NCBI RefSeq assembly: GCF_000143685.1
Contig: NC_014328.1
Coordinates: 930,001-994,000 of the forward strand
Source of the DNA: Clostridium ljungdahlii DSM 13528
GTDB taxonomy: Bacteria > Bacillota > Clostridia > Clostridiales > Clostridiaceae
Direction: 5' to 3'
DNA length: 64,000 nucleotides
This document shows, in pieces, positions 26,350-35,148 of the stretch. The position numbers were made by a program, and so were the translations under genes. Every line of letters starts with the position of its first letter. Positions within the stretch are counted from its first letter, which is position 1. Under the pieces are notes generated by a model. The model was not told where the DNA came from, did not search any database, and was given only the letters and a program-made list of their open reading frames with translations.

Positions 26350-27810
26350 TTATTGTTCTTCCATAAGATTTGCTTTAATATATTCAACAGCGCTAGACCC
26401 TGCTATTCTTCCGCTGTTCAAAGCAAAACCTAGGGAATTTCCAGGTAGTACAAAAGCATAATCAGGATTATATAGTGAATTAGCATCAGTTCCAGCAGCA
26501 TAAAGTCCCTTTATAACATTTAAATCATCATTAAGAACTTCAGTATTATAGTTTATTTTTATACCGCCAGCACTTCCATATGCACTTAAACCAAGTTTTA
26601 ATGCGTAATATTTAGAGCCTTTAATTGGTAATAAGTATTTAGGATTTTTATGGAATAACTCATCTTTTGAATCACAATAAGAATTATAAGTATCAATGGT
26701 ATTTTTTAAGTTTTCTGCATCAATGCCAGTTTTTTCAGCTAACTCTTCTATAGAATCAGCAATAAATAATACATCACTTCCATTTTTCTTAGCTTCTTCT
26801 TCTTCTTGTCTAAAATAACTCATATCCATACTAGAAGTAACCACATTTATAAGATCTAAGCCCTTTTCTTCATAATGCTTGATTAGTTCTTCATCTATTA
26901 TAGAATATGCAATTTTCTTTTTTTGTTTTTCAATAGCATTTGCGGTAAATACAGGATTTTCTATAACTTCTTCATTTATAAATCTTTCACCGTCCAGGTT
27001 AACTAAGAGATTAGGTTGACGGAAAGGTAACTCTATAGGAGCATATCCACCAGTGTTAGGAGCAAAAAATACCATTTCCATAGTCATAAAATCTTTTGAA
27101 GCACCAGCATCCCAAGCCATCTGGATTCCATCTCCAGTTAATCCAGGAATTCTATATGAGAACAAATCTTTTCCCCATTCAAGTCCAACATACTTCTTAA
27201 TAAAGTCTGGATTATCACCAAATCCACCTGTACCGATGATAACTGCTCCAGCATATACTTCTAATTCACCATCTTTATCACTAGCTGTTACGCCAATTAC
27301 TTCTCCTTGATCTTTAATAATACTTTTTACAGGTGTTTCTAATAATATTTTAACGCCTAATTCTTCTGCTCTTTCTGTCATAATTTTAATCATAGTAGCA
27401 GCTGCACGAAGTCCCGGTTTCCCTGTTTTAGGTTTAACAATATGCCAGGTTGCTTCTGAAGCTGGAAAATACTTTGAAGGTAATGCGAATTCTACTCCCA
27501 TATTTTCTAACCATTCAATAGTTCCTGCTGACTGCTCCAAATATCTTCTTATCAATCTTGCATCTGATCTCCAGTGAGAATATTCCATGAACTTATTAAA
27601 AGCTCTATCTACAGAGATATCTATAAGTCTTTCTCTTTGCATTCTTGTTTCAACACCTAGAGGCCCCATTGCCATATTAGCACATCCACCTGTAGTATTA
27701 GCTTTTTCAAGCACCATTACTTTTGCACCATTTTCTGCAGCAGTAACTGCTGCAGCTAGCCCTGATGCTCCTCCACCAACAACAACTACATCTGTTTCAA
27801 ATTCTCTCAT
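26350..27810 (-). CDS. FAD-dependent fumarate-reductase-type flavoprotein (FAD_binding_2 family)
   Basis: 486-aa soluble flavoprotein of the fumarate/urocanate reductase and 3-ketosteroid dehydrogenase superfamily. The N-terminal VVVVGGGASGLAAAVTAAE binds FAD, IIGTGGFGDN and LLVNLDGERFINEE belong to the capping/active-site region, and the C-terminal GLYAAGTDANSLY...NSLGFALNSGRIAG closes the FAD site. There is no heme or membrane domain, so electrons must come from partner proteins, probably the two Fe-S/flavin subunits encoded upstream in the operon. The likely reaction is reduction of an activated C=C bond; the substrate is unknown. ATG 27810 follows AAGGAGGA, 51 bp after the preceding gene. 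Confidence 0.88.
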   Translation of the reverse strand: MREFETDVVVVGGGASGLAAAVTAAENGAKVMVLEKANTTGGCANMAMGPLGVETRMQRERLIDISVDRAFNKFMEYSHWRSDARLIRRYLEQSAGTIEWLENMGVEFALPSKYFPASEATWHIVKPKTGKPGLRAAATMIKIMTERAEELGVKILLETPVKSIIKDQGEVIGVTASDKDGELEVYAGAVIIGTGGFGDNPDFIKKYVGLEWGKDLFSYRIPGLTGDGIQMAWDAGASKDFMTMEMVFFAPNTGGYAPIELPFRQPNLLVNLDGERFINEEVIENPVFTANAIEKQKKKIAYSIIDEELIKHYEEKGLDLINVVTSSMDMSYFRQEEEEAKKNGSDVLFIADSIEELAEKTGIDAENLKNTIDTYNSYCDSKDELFHKNPKYLLPIKGSKYYALKLGLSAYGSAGGIKINYNTEVLNDDLNVIKGLYAAGTDANSLYNPDYAFVLPGNSLGFALNSGRIAGSSAVEYIKANLMEEQ

Positions 27811-27861
27811 TATTTTTTCCTCCTTAATAATATTATTTATTAATATATGAAATTTGCATTA

Positions 27862-28551
27862 TTAGCTTCTTCTGCGTCTTCTTCTGCCAGCCATTAATCC
27901 TCCACCATTTTGTGGCTCTATTTTAAAACTTCCGACAGCTACTGGCTCTAATGGAAGCTTAGGTATTATTGCACCTGCTTTTTGAATTGCTGCTGCTTTA
28001 CATACTGCTGTACATTTTCCACATCTGTCACAAATAGATGAGTCGATTATATGAATTAAATCTTTACTTCCAGCAACTGCTTTTTGAGGACACTCCTCCA
28101 CACACTTATTACAGCCGCTGCATTTTTCTGGTGCAACATAATAACTGAAAAATTTCTTACATACTAAAGCATCACATCTTTTTCTCTTTATATGTTTTTC
28201 AAATTCTTCTTTGCTTTCTTCAATTATTCTTTTAGTAATTTTTCCAACCTCTTTACCATAGTCACAGCATGATCCTAAGATTAAATCATCTGATATTTCA
28301 GTTAGAATTTCAATGTCTCCATCACGTCCCTTACCTTGAGAAATTGCTTCTGTTATTACATTAAGCTGTAATATTCCTTCTCTACAAATTACACATTCTC
28401 CACAGCTTGTACGTCTTGTACTATCAGTAAACACTCTCATTTTATCAACAGGACATGGATTTTCTGACTGTTTTTTATATTCTTCAATTATAAAATCCTT
28501 AATTTCTTCTAAAGATGCCTGTTTCCATAACTTTCTTTGCACTAATGCCAT
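27862..28551 (-). CDS. NuoF C-terminal-half-like Fe-S protein with two ferredoxin clusters
   Basis: 229 aa. The first part corresponds only to the 4Fe-4S segment of NADH dehydrogenase NuoF/HydB: RRTSCGECVICREGI and a later GSCCDYG. The FMN/NADH-binding part of NuoF is missing. The C-terminal part has two 4Fe-4S motifs, CSGCNKCVEECP and CDRCGKCTAVCK, and ends in an unusual GRRRRRRS tail. It probably relays electrons between the GltD-like subunit and the flavoprotein. ATG 28551 follows AAGGGAGTGG, 16 bp after the GltD-like gene; an in-frame extension upstream would overlap that gene and is rejected. Confidence 0.85.
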   Translation of the reverse strand: MALVQRKLWKQASLEEIKDFIIEEYKKQSENPCPVDKMRVFTDSTRRTSCGECVICREGILQLNVITEAISQGKGRDGDIEILTEISDDLILGSCCDYGKEVGKITKRIIEESKEEFEKHIKRKRCDALVCKKFFSYYVAPEKCSGCNKCVEECPQKAVAGSKDLIHIIDSSICDRCGKCTAVCKAAAIQKAGAIIPKLPLEPVAVGSFKIEPQNGGGLMAGRRRRRRS

Positions 28552-28567
28552 ACTTTTCCACTCCCTT

Positions 28568-30682
28568 CTATTTAACTTTATACTGAGCCCATAATTTTGG
28601 CTTTCTAATTTGTGTACGTAAATCACACTGTAAACATCTATTTGATTCCTTGCAAGCTGAAGTTTCATTTAAACAATGATTTACTTCCTTGAAATTTTTA
28701 ATACGACTTTGGACATCTTCACATTCATTTTTTGCTCTTTCGATGGATAAGAAATTTTCATCTTTACCTATATATGAATTTGGAACAATATCTTCTGTTA
28801 ATTTATCTTCAATTACTCCATCTCCACCTAGTTCAATATCTATAGCAGATGCAACTTTACGTCCGGCTGCAATTGCCCTAATTACAGAATTTGTTCCATA
28901 TACTGCATCACCAACTGCATACATATCACTATCACTTATCTTCATTCCATCTTCAGTAATAATTGAATTTCCACGTCCAGTAGGTATATTCCACTTTTCT
29001 GGTATTTCTGCTCTTTGCCCTGTAGCAAAAATAACTGTATCTGCTGGTATTATATGTTCTGAATCTGGTGCTATTTCAAGTTTCAATCTTTTATTTTCAT
29101 CAAAACTAAAGGATGCTACTTCTTGGCACTTTACTCCTGCAGCAATATTGCAGCTGCCTTCTATGGAAACAAAGGTTCTTGAATTAAGAATTTTAATTCC
29201 TTCTTCTGATCCTTGTTGTATTTCGTCATCGCTTGCAGTCATAGATTCTCTATTCTCTAAACAAGCCATTGTAATATCCTTTGCTCCTAATCTTTTTGCT
29301 ACTCTTGCACAGTCAAATGCGACATTTCCACCACCTAAAACTACTACTTTTTCACCTACAGTTAATGGCCTTTTAAGGGAAACGCTTTGTAAAAATTCTA
29401 TATTTTCATATACATTTTTGTAGTTAGCTCCTGGAATTGGTAATCTAACACCTTTTCCTGTTCCTATTGCCAATAAAATCTTATCAAAACCTTTAGTTTT
29501 TAAATTCTCAAGTGAAGTTATTTCTGTATTAGTCAATATAATAACTCCTGCACGCTCTATTTCTGCAATTTCATCCTGAACAGCTTTTCTTGGAAGACGA
29601 TATTCTGGAATGCCAGTTGACATCATTCCTCCAGCTACTGGTGATTTTTCAAATACTGTAACTTCATGTCCGCATTTTGCTAAATAATATGCTGCTGTTA
29701 AACCTGCTGGTCCACTACCTACAACTGCAATCTTTTTATTAGTTTTAGGTTTAAAGGTAACTTTATCACGCCATAGACCTTCATCATGCTCTGCTGCAAA
29801 TCTCTTTAATTCTCTAATGGATAAAGCTTTATTGATTTCTTTTCTTCTACAGGCACTTTCGCAAAATGCCATACACACATACCCTAATGAATGTGGAAAA
29901 GGTGCTTTTTCACGAATAACTGCAATGGCATCTTGATATTTTCCTTCTCTAATGTATCGAATATATTTTGGAACATCAATATTTGCTGGGCATTCTGCTT
30001 TACATGGGATAAGATTTAATTCACGGTTTAAATTTTCCTTAAATACTCCTTCTTTGTCCTGAAGTGCACCTGTAGGACATACTTCTACGCAAGCTCCACA
30101 GAAACGGCAGTTTTCTTCTTTTAAAGAATTGTGCTTCCGAATATCAACCATGATTCTATCATCTTCTGTTATTTCATAGTTAAGAACGTTTACTCCTCGA
30201 ACCTCTTTACACATTCTTACGCATCGTCCACAGGATATACATCTATTTAGATCTCTTACAATAAGCGGATTAGATGTGTTTACAGGTACACTGTTTAGTG
30301 TTCTTCTTAGACGAGAAGTACTTACTCCTAAATATTGAATTAATGATTGTAATTCACATTTTAGATATTTAGGACAAGTAGTGCAGTCGTCAACATGATT
30401 GGCTAACATTAATTCCATGGATAATCTTCTCATTGCATTTAATTTTTCTGTTTTTGTATGTATTATCATTCCGTCCTCTACCTTAGTAGTACAGGCTGTT
30501 TTTATTTCATCACATCCCTCAATTTCAACAACACACAATCTACATGCACCAATGTCAGGTAGATCTGGATGATGACATAAATGAGGAATGTATATGTCTG
30601 CTTCTAGTGATGCACTTAGAATGCTTTTTTCTGAATCTACTTGTAACGTATAACCATCAATTGTAATTGATACTGTATTCAT
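28568..30682 (-). CDS. GltD-like NAD(P)H:acceptor oxidoreductase with NuoG-type Fe-S head
   Basis: 704-aa fusion. Residues ~1-80: 2Fe-2S ferredoxin fold (IPHLCHHPDLPDIGACRLCV). Next, the NuoG-type His/Cys 4Fe-4S site (NHVDDCTTCPKYLKCELQ), then two 4Fe-4S motifs (CISCGRCVRMCK and CRFCGACVEVCP). From ~240: the glutamate-synthase small-subunit module with CKAECPANIDVPKYI, FAD site VVGSGPAGLTAAYYLAKCG and NAD(P)H site VVLGGGNVAFDCARVAKRLG. It should take electrons from NAD(P)H and pass them through the Fe-S chain to the two downstream gene products. ATG 30682 follows GGAGTGA. First gene of the operon, driven from the MerR-type promoter. Confidence 0.9.
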   Translation of the reverse strand: MNTVSITIDGYTLQVDSEKSILSASLEADIYIPHLCHHPDLPDIGACRLCVVEIEGCDEIKTACTTKVEDGMIIHTKTEKLNAMRRLSMELMLANHVDDCTTCPKYLKCELQSLIQYLGVSTSRLRRTLNSVPVNTSNPLIVRDLNRCISCGRCVRMCKEVRGVNVLNYEITEDDRIMVDIRKHNSLKEENCRFCGACVEVCPTGALQDKEGVFKENLNRELNLIPCKAECPANIDVPKYIRYIREGKYQDAIAVIREKAPFPHSLGYVCMAFCESACRRKEINKALSIRELKRFAAEHDEGLWRDKVTFKPKTNKKIAVVGSGPAGLTAAYYLAKCGHEVTVFEKSPVAGGMMSTGIPEYRLPRKAVQDEIAEIERAGVIILTNTEITSLENLKTKGFDKILLAIGTGKGVRLPIPGANYKNVYENIEFLQSVSLKRPLTVGEKVVVLGGGNVAFDCARVAKRLGAKDITMACLENRESMTASDDEIQQGSEEGIKILNSRTFVSIEGSCNIAAGVKCQEVASFSFDENKRLKLEIAPDSEHIIPADTVIFATGQRAEIPEKWNIPTGRGNSIITEDGMKISDSDMYAVGDAVYGTNSVIRAIAAGRKVASAIDIELGGDGVIEDKLTEDIVPNSYIGKDENFLSIERAKNECEDVQSRIKNFKEVNHCLNETSACKESNRCLQCDLRTQIRKPKLWAQYKVK

Positions 30683-30743
30683 TATTTTCACTCCATTTTT
30701 ATAGTATTTCACCAAGTTGTTAAGTTATTGTTTTAACGATTAA

Positions 30744-30774
30744 ACTATATAGTCTGCCCCAGGGGAAGAGTCAA
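30744..30774 (-). promoter_or_regulatory. MerR-type promoter with central dyad for the flavoprotein operon
   Basis: On the minus strand, -35 TTGACT (complement of 30769-30774) and -10 TATAGT (30744-30749) are separated by 19 bp, the over-long spacing typical of MerR-activated promoters. The spacer holds CTTCCCC-T-GGGGCAG (30754-30768), a dyad with one mismatch, much like the BmrR-type operator. A TATATA (30746-30751) with normal 17-bp spacing is an alternative -10, so activation-by-distortion is probable but not certain. Confidence 0.75.
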
Positions 30775-30869
30775 TAGCTTTTTATATATTTTTCAAATGG
30801 TTTGATTAAGGAAATAAAGCATTATATAATAAAGATTAGATGAATTTGCTTTCAGGGGAGGTATCTGAA

Positions 30870-31709
30870 TTGAGAGATTTATATACTACGGGTGAAGTAT
30901 CTAAGCTAATGAGTATACCTATTAAAGCATTACGTCTTTATGATTCAATGGGTATATTAAAACCTTTTCGTATTGATGAAAATACACATTATCGTTACTA
31001 TGCTTATGATCAGTTTTTTTATATTGATTTGATTCGCTATATGAATAAAGGTTTAAAAGTATCGTTAGAAGAGATTAAATTTATGTTGAATTCTTCTGAT
31101 GATTATGAAATCCTTCTAGAGTGTTTATCCAAGCATAAAGTATCTGTTGAGAAAAAAATTCAAGAACTGCAATATTCAAGTGAAGTTATTACAGAGGCAA
31201 TTAATAACCTTAAAAATAGAGATAACAGTGCTATGGATTTGAAAATATATGAGCAATATCTTATGTCACGTCATGTTGCAGTTAAAAATGTCAATGTTTC
31301 AATTTATGATATCGATTTATATTGTAGAAGAAATGAAGACTTATTTGAAAGTGCTATTTCAGCCGAAGGAAATACAATGTGCTATATCTACAAGAAAAAA
31401 GATTATAAACCTGGGACACATGATTTACTAGTATCACAGATTGGATACTTTACAGATAAACGTCTTAAAAATATAGAATATCTCATTTTACCTGAAGGTC
31501 GCTATTTATGTTGTAAATTTAGATATTCTGAGAAACTTTCCTGTCAGGTTATATATGAACTTATTAAATTTGCAAGTAATAATGTAATTAATTTATCTGA
31601 TACGGCTATACAGATTTTTGAGCGTTTTGACCTAAGGGCAAAAACTAAATATGAGTATGAAATGGAAATACAAGTGCTGGAACTTGGAATCAATTCAGTA
31701 TCATTTTAG
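30870..31709 (+). CDS. MerR-family regulator with C-terminal effector-binding-like domain
   Basis: 279-aa BmrR/TipA-type regulator. The N-terminal winged helix is clear: LYTTGEVSKLMSIPIKALRL, then YDSMGILKPFRIDENTHYRYY, followed by a coiled-coil dimerisation helix (about residues 80-125) and a ~150-residue GyrI-like effector domain. TTG 30870 is preferred because GGGGAGG lies 10 bp upstream; an ATG at 30840 would place the RBS in the gene. It is divergent from the flavoprotein operon, whose promoter has a MerR-type dyad, so local control is likely. It ends in its own terminator. The effector is unknown. Confidence 0.9.
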   Translation: MRDLYTTGEVSKLMSIPIKALRLYDSMGILKPFRIDENTHYRYYAYDQFFYIDLIRYMNKGLKVSLEEIKFMLNSSDDYEILLECLSKHKVSVEKKIQELQYSSEVITEAINNLKNRDNSAMDLKIYEQYLMSRHVAVKNVNVSIYDIDLYCRRNEDLFESAISAEGNTMCYIYKKKDYKPGTHDLLVSQIGYFTDKRLKNIEYLILPEGRYLCCKFRYSEKLSCQVIYELIKFASNNVINLSDTAIQIFERFDLRAKTKYEYEMEIQVLELGINSVSF

Positions 31710-31755
31710 TATTCCTAAAAAATCATATAAAATATAGTGATATATATTAATTTAT

Positions 31756-31802
31756 AACGCATAGTTACATTGACTGATTATCAATGTAACTATGCGTTTT
31801 TT
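31756..31802 (+). terminator. Strong terminator of the MerR gene
   Basis: AACGCATAG...TTGA (31756-31773) is the exact complement of TCAA...CTATGCGTT (31781-31798), an 18-bp perfect stem with a 7-nt loop, followed by TTTT. Confidence 0.88.
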
Positions 31803-31837
31803 AATAATAACAAAATTTATATAGGCTAATTATAATG

Positions 31838-31882
31838 ATTTATCAAAAAAGTATTGACTATTTTGATAAATGGATATATATT
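31838..31882 (+). promoter_or_regulatory. Promoter with 11-bp inverted-repeat operator for the cyclase operon
   Basis: TTGACT (31854-31859), 17-bp spacer, TATATT (31877-31882). The -35 is framed by perfect inverted repeats ATTTATCAAAA (31838-31848) and TTTTGATAAAT (31861-31871), 12 bp apart. Their symmetry over the -35 suggests a repressor or activator site, distinct in sequence from the MerR-type dyad upstream, so a second regulator may control the downstream genes. Confidence 0.65.
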
Positions 31883-31950
31883 ATAATAAAGATTTACGAT
31901 TCGCGAATATTTTACAAAATATGAATAAAAATGCAGAGGAGAGATGAAAA

Positions 31951-32697
31951 ATGACAATAAATGTAGATTTGTGGAAAACATTAATTGATTTAAAAAAATG
32001 CAAATGGGTTGATTTAACACATGCCTTTGGTTCAGATACACCAAAGTGGTCTGGCTTTAAGGCTGAAAAAATTGAAACTCTTTTTACAATTGAGAAGGAT
32101 GGTATATTTGTCAATCAATATACTTTCCCAGGACAGTATGGAACACATATGGATGCCCCAGGACACTTTGCAGCAGGTAAAAGACTTATTGAGGATATAG
32201 AACTTAAAGAAATGGTTCTTCCTCTTGTAGTTATTGATTGTTCAGAAAAGTTTAAAGAAAATCCTGATTATGAACTTACGCTTGAAGATTTGCTTGCATT
32301 TGAAGCTGAGTACGGTATTATTCCAGAAGGTTCTTTTGTGGCAATGAGAACGGATTGGGGTAAAAATTGGCCAGATCAAGAAAAGTGTTCAAATGCAGAC
32401 AGTGAAGGAAATCTTCATTATCCAGGATGGGCATATGAAACATTGGAGTTTTTATATGAAACACGAAAGATAGCAGCAAGTGGACATGAACCATTTGATA
32501 CAGATGCTCCAATAAGACAAGCTGAATATGGTTTTAAAGGTGAAAATTATATATTAAATCAAGATAAATATCAAATCGAAGTAATGACGAATTTGGATAA
32601 GGTTCCGCCAGTAGGATCAATAATTTTCTGTGTGGTTCCAAAAGCTAAAAATGCTCCAGGATTTCCAGTACGTGCTTTTGCAATAGTTAATGAGTAA
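31951..32697 (+). CDS. Cyclase / kynurenine-formamidase-like metal hydrolase
   Basis: 248-aa soluble enzyme of the cyclase superfamily (kynurenine formamidase type). The metal-binding motif YGTHMDAPGHF (about residues 65-75), with an early WVDLTHAFGSDTPKWSG and later His in SGHEPFDTDAP, is diagnostic. Members hydrolyse N-formyl amides, lactones or thioesters; the substrate here is not readable. ATG 31951 follows GAGGAGAG. First of four plus-strand genes (hydrolase, ketopantoate-reductase-like, amino acid permease, aminotransferase) behind an inverted-repeat promoter. Confidence 0.88.
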   Translation: MTINVDLWKTLIDLKKCKWVDLTHAFGSDTPKWSGFKAEKIETLFTIEKDGIFVNQYTFPGQYGTHMDAPGHFAAGKRLIEDIELKEMVLPLVVIDCSEKFKENPDYELTLEDLLAFEAEYGIIPEGSFVAMRTDWGKNWPDQEKCSNADSEGNLHYPGWAYETLEFLYETRKIAASGHEPFDTDAPIRQAEYGFKGENYILNQDKYQIEVMTNLDKVPPVGSIIFCVVPKAKNAPGFPVRAFAIVNE

Positions 32698-32740
32698 TAA
32701 GGCATTTTCAAATAAATAAGTAAAAGGGGTTCCTATTGTA

Positions 32741-33667
32741 ATGATTAGAGAAATAAAAAATGTATCTATAATTGGAATGGGTGCAATGGGATGTGCTTAT
32801 TCAAGCCAAATTTTTAAAAATATACAAGATATTAACGTAAAGATAATTGCTGAAGGAAAAAGAGCTGAGAGGTATAGAAAAGATGGCTTTGTAATAAATG
32901 GAGAGAAATACTTTTATGATGTTGCAGAACCAGATGAAAAATGTGAGGCTGCAGATTTAATAATAGTTGCAGTAAAGTATAATCAATTAAAAGAAGCAGT
33001 TACTCAGATTAAAAATCATGTAGGTGATAATACCATTATAATATCTCTGTTAAATGGGATTACCAGTGAAGAAATACTTGGAGAAGTTTATGGAAAGGAT
33101 AAAATGCTTTATTCAATATCAGCAGGAATAGATGCAGTAAGGGAAGGGCATCAAAATGTAAAATTTAAAAATATTGGATATATAGATTTTGGTGAGGAAA
33201 GTAATGATATATTAACGGACAAGGTCAAAACCCTTAAAGAATTTTTCAATAAGGCTAAAATTGAAAACAAGATTCCAAAGGATATGATTAGATCATTGTG
33301 GTGGAAATTCATGGTTAATGTAGGCATTAACCAAACATCAGCTGTTTTAAAGGCAAATTATGGTGTATTTCAAAGAGAACAAGCTGCCATAAATATAATG
33401 AGAAATGCTATGGAAGAAGTTATTTTAGTATCTCAAAAGGCAGGAGTTAATCTCACAGAAGAAGATATAGAAGATTGGGTGAAGGTTTTAAATAAACTGT
33501 CACCTGAGGGAAAAACTTCAATGTGCCAGGATATAATGGCTAAAAGAAAAACAGAGATTGAGATTTTTGGTGGGACAGTAGTAGAGCTTGGCAAGAAGTA
33601 CAATGTTTTAACACCTATAAATAGTACACTTACCGATATTATTAAGGTTACAGAATCCTTGTACTAA
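32741..33667 (+). CDS. Ketopantoate-reductase-family (PanE/ApbA) oxidoreductase
   Basis: 308 aa, NADP-dependent fold: ISIIGMGAMG-type dinucleotide motif near the N-terminus (IIGMGAMGCAYSSQIF), ADLIIVAVKYNQLKEAV, LLNGITSEE and the catalytic Lys region in SLWWKFMVNVGINQTSA. Some PanE-like enzymes act as D-2-hydroxyacid dehydrogenases on branched-chain oxo acids; given the aminotransferase and amino acid permease beside it, that activity is more likely here than pantothenate synthesis. ATG 32741 follows AAAAGGGG, 43 bp after the cyclase gene. Confidence 0.85.
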   Translation: MIREIKNVSIIGMGAMGCAYSSQIFKNIQDINVKIIAEGKRAERYRKDGFVINGEKYFYDVAEPDEKCEAADLIIVAVKYNQLKEAVTQIKNHVGDNTIIISLLNGITSEEILGEVYGKDKMLYSISAGIDAVREGHQNVKFKNIGYIDFGEESNDILTDKVKTLKEFFNKAKIENKIPKDMIRSLWWKFMVNVGINQTSAVLKANYGVFQREQAAINIMRNAMEEVILVSQKAGVNLTEEDIEDWVKVLNKLSPEGKTSMCQDIMAKRKTEIEIFGGTVVELGKKYNVLTPINSTLTDIIKVTESLY

Positions 33668-33718
33668 TGAAATCCAGTGTTAAGTAATTAAGATATTAAA
33701 TTTAAGGGGGGAATTGCA

Positions 33719-35131
33719 TTGGCTAAGAATGAATTAAAGAAAAACCAATTGAATTATCTTGAGGTAATAGCACTATCTGTTGCTATTATAGCGCCAACCT
33801 TTGCTATGTCTATGAATGTAACTTTAATGGCTGGTATTGCTGCATATTCAACTGGATTGGTGTTTTTTGTAAGCACACTTGTGATAGGATGTGTAGCTAT
33901 AGCTTTTGTAAAGTTTAATCAGTATATTTCAACTGCAGGTTCTGTTTATACTTTTGTTCAAAAATCCCTGGGTAAGAAAGCGGGAACAGCTTCGGGATGG
34001 ATACTATTTTTGGCATATTTTATGTTCTTTACTGGATGCTGTTGTGCCTTTTCTGGACTTTTTACAGAATTTATAAATCAAGTTAGCGGAGTTAAGCTTC
34101 CATGGATACCAGTTGCAATAATATGTGGCATTACTATGTGGTACATTTCAATTAACGAAGTAGCAATAAGTACAAGGGTAATGTTAGCATTTGAAGGTAT
34201 AACAATATTAATGATACTTGTGCTTTCTGTTGTAATAATTGCAAAAACTGCCATGACTACAGGTTTAAGTTTGGCACCTTTTAAACTTAATGGAAATAGT
34301 ATTGGAAGTATAGGTAGTGCTGGAGTTGTTGCACTTTTATGTTTTGGTGGTTTTGAAGGAGCATCAAGTTTAGGAGAGGAAAGTAAAGATCCTAAAAAAG
34401 TAATACCTTTTGCTCTTGCAAGTACGGTTATAGTAACTGGATTGTTCTTTATTTTTGTAAGCTATGCTCAGGTTATAGGATTTGGAATTACTAAAGGCGG
34501 ATTAGAGGCTCTTACAAAGTCTTCTTCAACTACTGTAGATTTATCCCAAAAGTATATAGGAAAATCATTTGCTATAGTATTAACATTTGGAGCAAGCTTA
34601 TCGGCTTTTTCATCAGCATTAGGCGCATTAACAGCAGGTGCAAGAATTCTTTTTACAATGAGTAGAGATGGCAATGTCCCAAATGTATTTACAAAAGTAC
34701 ATCATAAGCACAGTACGCCTTATATAGCACTTAATGTAATGTTAGCAGCAGCAGTAGTTATAATTTGTTTAATGTTTAAAAATGATGGAATAACTACTTT
34801 TGGATATTTAGGGACAATTGGTGCATTAGCTTTATTGATATCTTATTTACTAACATGTCTTGGGGCTATAATATATTTTAAAGCTAAAAATATATGGAAA
34901 ATTCATAATTTGATACTTCCTACAGTAGGATTACTTGGACTTGCTTTTGCTTTCTATTCTAATATTTATCCTGTACCAAGCTATCCAGCAAATCTCTTCC
35001 CTTATATAGTACTGGGATGGACAATTATAGGATTTGTGTTTAGTCAAATTTATAGAAAAAGCCATGAAGTTTCACATGAAGAGTTATTACATGAAGATTT
35101 ATATGAAGAAAATGAAGAAAATGCGATATAG
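33719..35131 (+). CDS. APC-family amino acid permease
   Basis: 470-aa inner-membrane transporter with about twelve helices. LNYLEVIALSVAIIAPTFAMSMN at the start and LCFGGFEGASSLGEESKDPKKVIPFA in the middle are hallmark APC/AAT segments. TTG 33719 follows AAGGGGGG. The stop codon is 17 bp before the aminotransferase start, so the two are coupled. The substrate is probably an amino acid catabolised by the surrounding genes, but its identity is not predictable. Confidence 0.9.
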   Translation: MAKNELKKNQLNYLEVIALSVAIIAPTFAMSMNVTLMAGIAAYSTGLVFFVSTLVIGCVAIAFVKFNQYISTAGSVYTFVQKSLGKKAGTASGWILFLAYFMFFTGCCCAFSGLFTEFINQVSGVKLPWIPVAIICGITMWYISINEVAISTRVMLAFEGITILMILVLSVVIIAKTAMTTGLSLAPFKLNGNSIGSIGSAGVVALLCFGGFEGASSLGEESKDPKKVIPFALASTVIVTGLFFIFVSYAQVIGFGITKGGLEALTKSSSTTVDLSQKYIGKSFAIVLTFGASLSAFSSALGALTAGARILFTMSRDGNVPNVFTKVHHKHSTPYIALNVMLAAAVVIICLMFKNDGITTFGYLGTIGALALLISYLLTCLGAIIYFKAKNIWKIHNLILPTVGLLGLAFAFYSNIYPVPSYPANLFPYIVLGWTIIGFVFSQIYRKSHEVSHEELLHEDLYEENEENAI

Positions 35132-35148
35132 TGATAGGAGTGAGTATA

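Noticed and set aside
28689..29423. 244-codon plus-strand open frame
   Set aside because: It lies wholly antisense to the GltD-like gene, whose Fe-S, FAD and NAD(P)H motifs are plain, and the antisense product is a low-complexity Ser/Ile-rich chain without RBS.
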